This document shows positions 57,001-64,000 of a stretch of DNA of 64,000 nt, in pieces. Below the pieces are notes generated by a model. That model saw only the letters and a program-made list of their open reading frames with translations. It was not told the origin of the DNA and ran no database searches. A program made the translations under genes and the position numbers. Origin of the DNA: Entoloma clypeatum (Eukaryota; Basidiomycota; Agaricomycetes; Agaricales; Entolomataceae); contig OY751488.1 of the NCBI GenBank assembly GCA_963565915.1, positions 4,092,001-4,156,000 of the forward strand. Reading direction: 5' to 3'. Positions within the stretch are counted from its first letter, which is position 1. Every line of letters starts with the position of its first letter.

Positions 57001-57290
57001 ACAATAGACGTGTGTCCATATCCGGAATATAAAATACCGGTCGTAGGAGATGGGTTTTAGTTTCCCCATTTAGGGTATGCCATACTGGAACGGCCCCAAC
57101 TCCGAGAATTTCCAGTTTCTTTCCCTTTGCAGCTGTTTGGACAAATTGCTTAGCCTTGAGAGGCCTGTAATACGCGAAGTCTTTGAACTCATGGGTAAAG
57201 TGTAATGATGCGCCGGAATCTAAGATCCACTGAGCGCGTTCTCTCTCTTTGCAGTGTGTGCAGGACGCGAAATGTTTGATATATTTTTTG
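54008..57290 (-). pseudogene. Copia-1 pol, open but split from its gag by Copia-2
   Basis: An uninterrupted minus-strand frame from KYIKHFASCTHCK through protease (WILDSGASLHF), integrase (WHKRLGHPN; CTGCLKGK; WRVDGGGEF; HQQNGRAERINRTL), an acidic linker, RT (FSQVEGIDFDQIFSPVV; YVDD), and RNase H (FTDSDWASDE; SSTEAEYMALSDC) to NPADLLTKNLGKILF and TAG at 54008. There are no internal stops, so it was probably functional until Copia-2 inserted at its gag-protease border (5-bp repeat CAAAA on this strand). The gag part resumes at 62702-62956 in frame. Confidence 0.9.
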
Positions 57291-57581
57291 TGTTGAAACT
57301 TTTCCATCACGTAGATTAGATTAGATTAGATTATATCACGTGACCTTTACACATCTTCGATTACATACTTATTTGGTTGGTACAAACAGTAGTACGGTAT
57401 ATAAGACCAGGAAACTGTTAATATCAACAAGTTGTCTCTTGACTCTTAACCAGCTCCATCGCTCTCACTAGCCTTACCCCCTCCAAACCATGTAAGTGAC
57501 CACAGCGGTATCGTAGAGTACTTCCACTGTAGCTATGTTGCTCAGTACACCTGTGGCTAGCGCCCAGGTGGAACTTCAACA
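57291..57581 (+). repeat. Copia-2 5' LTR
   Basis: 291 bp, TGTTGAAAC...GAACTTCAACA. Preceded by TTTTG (57286-57290), repeated after the 3' LTR. Identical to the 3' LTR except for the loss of one 19-bp tandem unit (CAGCCTCAACCACTCTC-type). It contains GGTATATAAGACC, a TATA-like box. Confidence 0.93.
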
Positions 57582-57943
57582 GGTTATGGGCCCCGGATAG
57601 CAGAGGGACTTGGGAAACGCTGGCAACAGCGAGTACCTGCCCACTCTACCCTGGTTGGCGAAGAACCGATTGAAAGATCTAGGTTCTTAGTCTTACTTCT
57701 TCACATATGAACCTGGGAACGTCATTACGACAAGTACCTGTCATGAGACGTCCCTAAGGGGATTGACCTAGTACACTCCATGTGGAAACGTTGATCACAC
57801 CTTATACGTTTCCGACATATAAAGGGTTTTCCCGTGACCGCTATTCCTAAAGGGAATATGTCATAAGGAATCATTTAATTGTTTTCTTGAATCATATTCA
57901 TAACACATCACTGATTGGGAACCCTTTCTTAGATTCATCTAAA
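57582..57943 (+). promoter_or_regulatory. Copia-2 primer binding site and leader
   Basis: Directly after the LTR, GGTTATGGGCCC differs by one base from the complement of the fungal initiator-Met tRNA anticodon region (GGGCTCATAACC). This suggests priming from a tRNA-iMet half, as in Drosophila copia. The remaining leader (57598-57943) has no gene; a second in-frame ATG upstream of gag lies at 57887. Confidence 0.55.
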
Positions 57944-60900
57944 ATGTCTACCTCTCGCTCCGCCCTCGACTCCATCGCCATCTTCGACGGCATCGACTAT
58001 CAGAGTTGGGCCGAAAAAATGAAGTCATACCTTCTCCATCAAGGAGTCTGGCGCCTCGTATCCGGCGACATTGAGCGCCCCGACATCAAGGACTTTACGG
58101 TCACGGTCTCCACCCCTGCCTCAGCCACTTCGACATCTGCGACTCAACCTCCGGCGGTCACTATCACTGTCGACCATCCCGCCTTCGCCAAGGAAAAGAA
58201 GGCCTGGATCAGAGACGACGACATGGCTCAGGGTTCCATCTGTCTCAAAGTCTCCGAAGCAATCAGGAGGCACATCAAGGACGCCTCAACCTCAAAGGAA
58301 GCTTGGACGACGTTGAAAGACGCGTATTCGAAGGTCTCCCCCGCCACCATTTTTGGCGACTTCAAGGCTGCTGCCTCCTTCAAGCTCTCGGGTCGCGACC
58401 CCGTACCGGAAATCGAGCGCCTCGGATCACTCTTCGCTCGCCTCAGCGACGCGAAGTTCATCGTGCCTGATCTGATGCAGGCTATGATCCTGGCGACTGC
58501 CATCCCTGACGCTTGGTCGTCTCTCTCCACCGCCCTCTTCCAGGTCTACGACGCCGATGACTTCACGTGGCAGGCCGTTGCCGACAGCATCGTATCAGAG
58601 TACAGGCGCAAGTATGCAATTGGGTCTACTCGGGCGTCGCAACACATGAACCCGCCTCCTTCTCAGTACACCGGGCTTCCCTCAGGAAAGCCGTCTGTGT
58701 GGAAAAAGAATGAGAGGGTGCGAAGACTCGCCCGAGAGATCGGTGCTCAACCCTCTGGGTCAAACCTCCGTATCTTAGATACCATCATTCCTGACATCGA
58801 CGAAAGGCCGGCTAAACAGCGTCGCGTAGCCCCGTCGATAGAAGAATCGCTGAAAATGATGGACATCGACCAGGAACGGATGGGGCCGGATGTGTTTGAG
58901 GATGAGATAGAACTTGACGGTTCGTCGAAACCCTTTCTTGAACCTTATCAATTGCGGAATGCTAATAATACCTCTCAACAGACGTATAATATATTAGCCA
59001 GTACCAGTACAGAGTGCGTAGATCACATTAGCAGTGATCTACATAAAAAATATATTAAACATTTTGCCTCTTGTACACATTGTAAGGAAAAAGAACGCGC
59101 GCAATGGATACTAGATTCCGGCGCCTCTTTACACTTCACCTATGAGTTTAAGGACTTCGCATATTATAGACCTCTCACGGTCAAGCGATTCGTCCAAACT
59201 GCAGCTAAAGGGAAGAAACTGGAAATACTCGGAGTTGGGGCCGTTCCAGTACGGCACACCCTAAATGGGGAAATAAAAACCCATCTTCTCAGACCGGTGT
59301 TCTACATCCCGGACATGGACACACGCCTATTGTCCCTAGGCATCTTCCTTAACCATGGTTACAAAGTAGACGGGACTTGTGGAGAAATTAACATCTCCAA
59401 AGGGCTGAGCAAAATCCAGTTTTCGCCCCACATCCTTGGTCAAACCATTTACTGGTTAGACACTGAAATACGCTATGACCAGATCCATGCGATCTCGAGC
59501 GAAATCACTGTTGAAACATGGCACAAGCGCCTTGGTCACCCAAATGATCAAGCACTCCGAAAGATTCCCACCAGTACCAAAGGGGTACCTGAAACACTAG
59601 TACGTGAGAAATCACAGGAAAGTTGCACAGGTTGCCTCAAAGGGAAAATGCCAAATCAGTCATATCCAAATTCGATAACAAGGGCAACAAAAACCTTTGA
59701 TCTGATCCATTCCGATCTTAAACAAATATCCACGGCATCATACCACAAATATAAATATTTCCTTACGTTTTTGGACGATTTTTCATCCCACGTCTGGGTC
59801 GTCTTGCTTAGGAAGAAGTCGGATGCTGTCATGGCACTACGACAATTCCTTGCAATGATCCAGAATCAATTCGCCGCCACTCCTAAGAAATGGCGAGTTG
59901 ATGGAGGTGGAGAATTTAACGAATACAAGGATGTACTTGCCGATCATGGAATTCTGATCGACGTCACGCTCCCGTATCAGCACCAGCAGAACGGTCGAGC
60001 AGAACGGATAAATCGAACCCTGTGGGAGAAATCTCAGGCCTTGCGCTTCGACGCGTGCTTACCACCTATGTGGTGGGAATTCTGTTTGGAACATGCAGCT
60101 TTTCTCTACAACAGAACCCCCATGCAGCGTCTCGAATGGAATACCCCTTACTTCAGGGTGACCAATGAGATCCCCGATATGTCAAGCATCAGAGTCTTCG
60201 GATGTCAGGCATATGTGTATATCCCAAAAGAAAAACGTAGAAATTCCCTGGAGTCTAGATCTCGATTGATGATTTATCTCGGATCAAAGCCAGGGGTCAA
60301 AGGATACCGTTTCATGGATCCTGAGACTAATACAATTTTCATGGGTGGGAAAGCTATCTTTGATGAAAGCAAGTACCCTAGATGCCACATCGACCCTTTG
60401 CCAGAGAACCATCCAGAAATGGAAAACCCAGAACCGGCTGATGAGTTTGAGGACCTCATCCCCGGAAACGATGACAATGACAGTCATTACGAAAAACCTC
60501 ATGACCCTGTTCCCACTGGACAGGATCACCCTGAATCAGATGATGATTTGCCGCGTAGCGAACCCGATGACGAGCCACGAGTACCCACTCCAGAGCCCGA
60601 GCAAGTACCAGATCGACCGATCAGGGAACGACGAGTTCGGAGAATGCCAGACAGCATCTATGGGGAAGACACCCCTGCTTCTGATCTTGAAAAAATGGAT
60701 CGAAGACGTAGACTGGGCGGTCAAACGGCATGGATGAACGATCTCCTAATGGAGGCAATCTCCATCCAAGTAGGCATCATCGAAATGTCACACAAAGACA
60801 TATACTCTCTTCCCAACAAAGAAGATTGGTATGTGGCAGAATGAAAAGAGCTAGACATGCTCAAAAGCCGCGGGGTGATCACGGAGTTAGTACCCCTACC

Positions 60901-62326
60901 TACAGGGAGGAAAGCTCTAAGGAACAAATGGGTTTACAACGAAAAATCCGACGGGCGTTTGAAAGCGCGCCTTGTTGCAAAAGGTTTCTCACAGGTAGAA
61001 GGGATTGACTTCCATCAGATCTTCTCACCAGTAGTGAGATACGAGACAGTCCGATTGATTCTGGCATTGACAGCCCTTGAAGGGTGGTTCATGACACTCT
61101 TGGACGTCTCATCAGCCTTCCTCTATGGAACACTCCGTGAGGTAATTTACATGCGACAGCCTGAGGGCTACATAGTAAAAGGGAAAGAAAACCTCGTGTA
61201 CCGACTATACAAAGCCCTATACGGACTCAAGCAGGCCACATTAGCCTGGTGGAGGGAACTCGATTCCTCCATGAAAAAGCTCGGCTTTGCCTGGCTTCAC
61301 TCCAATGCGGGAGTTTTCATTCACACAAGTACCAAAGGGGAAACTGTGATCGCCGTCATTTATGTTGATGACTCTGCTTTTCTCGGCACAAACCGGGAAT
61401 ACACGCTGGAAAAGAAGAAGGCCTTCATGACAACATGGGAATGTAGGGACCTAGGCCACCTAGTCCCTGATGGGGAACCAAAAGAATTTCTCTCTATCCA
61501 AATAAGGCAACGTGGGAAGCGGATCTTCATTGATCAAGTACCCTACCTTGAAAAAATTCTCGCACGCATGGGGATGAGCGAATCTAATGCCACCCATACC
61601 CCACTCCCGACGGGCTACAAACCCATGAAGTCTGAAGATGAACCCAATGCGGAACTCAGATCCAAGTACCAATCTGTCATCGGGTCACTATTGTACTTAA
61701 TGATCGGGACAAGACCCGACATTTGTTTCGCCGTAATCAAAATGTCCCAATTCTCCGCAAACCCTACCAAACGCCATTTAGAAGTGGCAAGGGATATTTG
61801 CAGGTATTTGAAGGCGACAAAAAATTACGCGATCATGTACGATGGTGATTCTGGGAAAGGAATCTACGCATTCACAGACTCCGATTGGGCGTCAGACGAA
61901 AACACCAGGAAGTCCACCACTGGTTACTTCGTATCGCTGGCATCTGGAGCAGTAACATGGGTTTCATCGGCGCAAAAAACCATTGCCCTCTCTTCCACGG
62001 AAGCAGAATACATGGCGCTATCAGATTGCAGTCGCGCAGTGACATGGCTTAGAAGCATGCTTGCCGAACTTGGGATGCAGATCGGATCAGTACCGATCTA
62101 TGGAGATAACAACGGCTCCGTCTTTATCGCATCCAACCCTGTAACTGAGAAGCGATCCAAGCACATCGACGTGCGATTCCACTTTGTCAGAGAAAAAGTA
62201 TCCGAAGGCATCATCACGGTCGAATTCATTGAAGGAGTGAATAACCCTGCAGACCTTTTAACTAAGAATCTGGGGAAAGTCCTCTTTAGCAAGTTTATCC
62301 CGTACTTTGGATTACTTAAAAACTAG
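57944..62326 (+). pseudogene. Copia-2 gag-pol, nearly intact, one TGA
   Basis: One frame of 1,460 codons from ATG 57944 (MSTSRSALD). Gag (about residues 1-370) has FDGIDYQSWAEKMKSYLL and no CCHC knuckle. Protease DSGAS is at residues 391-395. Integrase has WHKRLGHPN, CTGCLKGK, LIHSDLKQ, WRVDGGGEF and NGRAERINRTL. An acidic linker leads into RT (YVDD at about 1140) and RNase H (FTDSDWASDE; SSTEAEYM), ending in NPADLLTKNLGKVLF. The only lesion is a TGA at 60842-60844, where Copia-1 has CGA (Arg, AERKEL); this is a single C-to-T change at a CpG. It would encode particle, processing, reverse transcription and integration functions. Confidence 0.92.
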
Positions 62327-62391
62327 ACGAAAGAGTACCTATATGGGAAAAAGTAAGATGTATTTAGGAGTATGTACTAAATATGGGGGGG

Positions 62392-62701
62392 TGTTGAAAC
62401 TTTTCCATCACGTAGATTAGATTAGATTAGATTATATCACGTGACCTTTACACATCTTCGATTACATACTTATTTGGTTGGTACAAACAGTAGTACGGTA
62501 TATAAGACCAGGAAACTGTTAATATCAACAAGTTGTCTCTTGACTCTTAACCAGCTCCATCGCTCTCACCAGCCTCAACCACTCTCACTAGCCTTACCCC
62601 CTCCAAACCATGTAAGTGACCACAGCGGTATCGTAGAGTACTTCCACTGTAGCTATGTTGCTCAGTACACCTGTGGCTAGCGCCCAGGTGGAACTTCAAC
62701 A
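62392..62701 (+). repeat. Copia-2 3' LTR
   Basis: 310 bp, preceded by the polypurine tract ATATGGGGGGG and followed by TTTTG (62702-62706), the second copy of the perfect 5-bp target duplication. It keeps two copies of the 19-bp unit that is single in the 5' LTR. Confidence 0.93.
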
Positions 62702-62956
62702 TTTTGTACAGATCATCGCTAAAGAGATCTATACTATCTGCATCGGTACTAGCTAATATGTATTCAAACGTCTGTGCGTGATTATTAGCGTTTCCCATTT
62801 GGTCAAGTTTGAGAGAAATATATGACGAACCATCAAGTTCAATCAGCCCATCTTCAAATTGTTCCGGCCCCATCCGTTCGCTTTGATGGTCTATGTCCAT
62901 CATTTTCAGCGATTCTTCTATCGACGGGGCTACGCGACGCTGTTTAGCCGGCCTTT
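62702..62956 (-). pseudogene. Copia-1 gag fragment
   Basis: The minus-strand frame RPAKQRRVAPSIEESLKMMD...ELDGSSYISL...SDDLYK is about 85% identical by eye to the matching part of Copia-2 and joins in frame to Copia-1 pol once Copia-2 is removed (…DLYK/KYIK…). Its 5' side is cut at 62956 by the Gypsy-6 LTR. Confidence 0.9.
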
Positions 62957-63320
62957 TGTTATGCGTAACAAACCGTTCCAAGGTTCGGGCAGAGTATGCA
63001 GGAAGATGGAAAGGCGAGGAGCAATGTAATTGCTAAATCTAAGGAATCTAGCTATAGTACAAAGGGTTTATATAGGTACTGACTATAGGCGATAGCATAT
63101 GAGTCAGTGCTGCGCAAGGCAGTGTATCTGAGTAAGATAACTGCGGAAGGCAGTGCGTCTGAGTAAGACGACTGCGGAATGAGTCAGCTGCGGAAAGCGA
63201 GTCAGCGCGGGAGCGAAGTATACTAAAGGAAATAAAGTATAATACGATATGTGTAAGCGGGGGCCGATGAGTAAAAGTGAAAAAGTAAGCATATATGTCC
63301 GTAGTCGTTAGTCCGTAACA
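62957..63320 (-). repeat. Gypsy-6 3' LTR
   Basis: On the minus strand it starts TGTTACGGAC and ends GCATAACA, with polypurine tract GAGGAGGGGAACA just before it. Same family as the Gypsy-3 LTR (19314). It contains CCTATATAAACCC. Direct abutment to Copia-1 gag predicts the target duplication CCTTT (plus strand 62952-62956) at the far end of Gypsy-6. Confidence 0.85.
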
Positions 63321-63357
63321 TGTTCCCCTCCTCAAGGTCTGTGTCCTCACAGACTAC

Positions 63358-63726
63358 CTACTCCCATCCATCGTTGCCATTTGGATCGGCCCAGGCAGGG
63401 TCAACTCGGTTACCCCAATCCTTTATTAGTTCATCGTTTACCGCCGTGGCAAACTCTAAACCTCGAACGGCGAGGCGAAGGCGTCGGTTCTCGACAGCAA
63501 GGGTGTTGGTATAGTTTTTGAGGATGAGTTTCTCCTCAGCGGTGGGGGCGGTTGGCAAATCGGAAAGGGTATGAAGGCGGATATGCATCTGCCGGTGAAG
63601 GATGTCGGCAACGGAGGTTTCGAGCGCATGGATCTGGTCGCGCATGGAGAGCGCTTCGCCGATGAGGGTGGTGATGGTGGGGTTGATATCGGAAGCATCG
63701 GTGGAGGCGGCGGTGATGTTGGACAT
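63358..63726 (-). CDS. Gypsy-6 accessory ORF between pol and 3' LTR
   Basis: A 122-residue open frame (MSNITAASTDASD...DPNGNDGWE) in the same direction as pol, starting about 115 bp after the pol stop and ending about 37 bp before the 3' LTR. It is predicted mainly helical with leucine-rich heptads (SMRDQIHALETSVADILHR; NTLAVENRRLRLAVRG), so a coiled-coil or oligomerising protein. It has no signal peptide, membrane segment, Cys cluster or known domain. The position corresponds to env in retroviruses, but nothing in it looks like an envelope protein. Function unknown; no homologue in Gypsy-1 to -5 is visible. Confidence 0.6.
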   Translation of the reverse strand: MSNITAASTDASDINPTITTLIGEALSMRDQIHALETSVADILHRQMHIRLHTLSDLPTAPTAEEKLILKNYTNTLAVENRRLRLAVRGLEFATAVNDELIKDWGNRVDPAWADPNGNDGWE

Positions 63727-63841
63727 GGCAGAAATGATGTTTGAAAGGTATAAGAAGAACGGCGTGTTGGGCGAGAAGAGTTGGAGCGGGGAACTCGATG
63801 TGACAGAAGTCGATGTGGAAAATGGCTCAAAGTTTATTCTT

Positions 63842-64000
63842 TTATCGTGGACGCGATGGATTTTGCCAATGAAAGTCTCGGATCAAGTCTTGAGCGTTCT
63901 GAACATTAGTCCGAGGTTCCCATGTGTTCTCTTCTGGGCCATACCCTTCCCATTGGACGAGGTACTGGATCTTTCCGCGGAATTTTCGAGAGTCCAGGAT
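63842..64000 (-). CDS. Gypsy-6 pol C-terminus: chromodomain (partial)
   Basis: The last 52 codons of pol, entering from the right edge: [20 protein letters not shown] then [10 protein letters not shown], a canonical chromodomain core with the aromatic residues Y/W/W in place. It ends NPSRPR and TAA (63842-63844). No stops. The rest of the element lies outside the window. Confidence 0.9.
   Translation of the reverse strand: MLDSRKFRGKIQYLVQWEGYGPEENTWEPRTNVQNAQDLIRDFHWQNPSRPR

Noticed and set aside
63358..63726. Envelope gene in Gypsy-6
   Set aside because: The ORF has no signal peptide, transmembrane segment or glycosylation-rich ectodomain and is only 122 residues.

Overview
This window reads as a repeat-rich, transposon-dominated stretch of a fungal nuclear genome, most likely from an Agaricomycete (Basidiomycota). 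The evidence is short introns of about 50 nt with GTRNGT...YAG borders, a Zn2Cys6 transcription factor with a fungal_trans region, chromodomain gypsy elements, a Tad-like LINE and hAT-type sequences. I see no bacterial, organellar or viral gene organisation. Species and gene-family names are my recognition of motifs, not database results.

Layout. 1-2.2 kb: the 3' end of a gypsy element (Gypsy-A) with an antisense Zn2Cys6-like gene and a 3' LTR. 3.5-6.3 kb: a decayed LINE. 6.5-9.0 kb: a decayed gypsy element (Gypsy-1). 9.0-11.3 kb: a hAT-like non-autonomous element carrying a 20-bp minisatellite. 11.4-15.5 kb: fragments of host-like or hAT transposase exons, split by a solo LTR. 15.5-18.0 kb: decayed copia (Copia-3). 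18.05-30.8 kb: a stack of gypsy elements (Gypsy-2 cut by Gypsy-3, which is cut by a second hAT-like element and by Gypsy-4). 30.8-33.1 kb: a multi-exon Zn2Cys6 transcription factor gene whose 3' end is lost at the Gypsy-4 junction. 33.1-37.3 kb: no clear gene, but several copies of a short GATC-rich hairpin repeat. 37.3-44.6 kb: two multi-exon plus-strand genes (A and B) of unknown function; three consecutive introns of A carry the same hairpin repeat. 44.7-51.1 kb: tandem repeats and minisatellites. 51.07 kb to the end: a nested block in which Gypsy-5 is split by Copia-1 (minus strand), and Copia-1 is itself split by a nearly intact Copia-2 (plus strand, perfect 5-bp target duplication) and by Gypsy-6 (minus strand, continuing beyond the window).

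The genes do not form a pathway; the window is mainly a record of successive insertions. The most novel-looking signals are (i) introner-like elements, near-identical hairpin sequences that are themselves whole GT...AG introns; (ii) the minisatellite-bearing hAT-like family with TAGTG ends and an 8-bp duplication; (iii) extra genes located after pol in two gypsy elements, one antisense and one sense; and (iv) a window-wide excess of TGA among in-frame stops. Apart from Copia-2 (one stop), Copia-1 (intact between insertions) and the transcription factor, almost every coding region is decayed.
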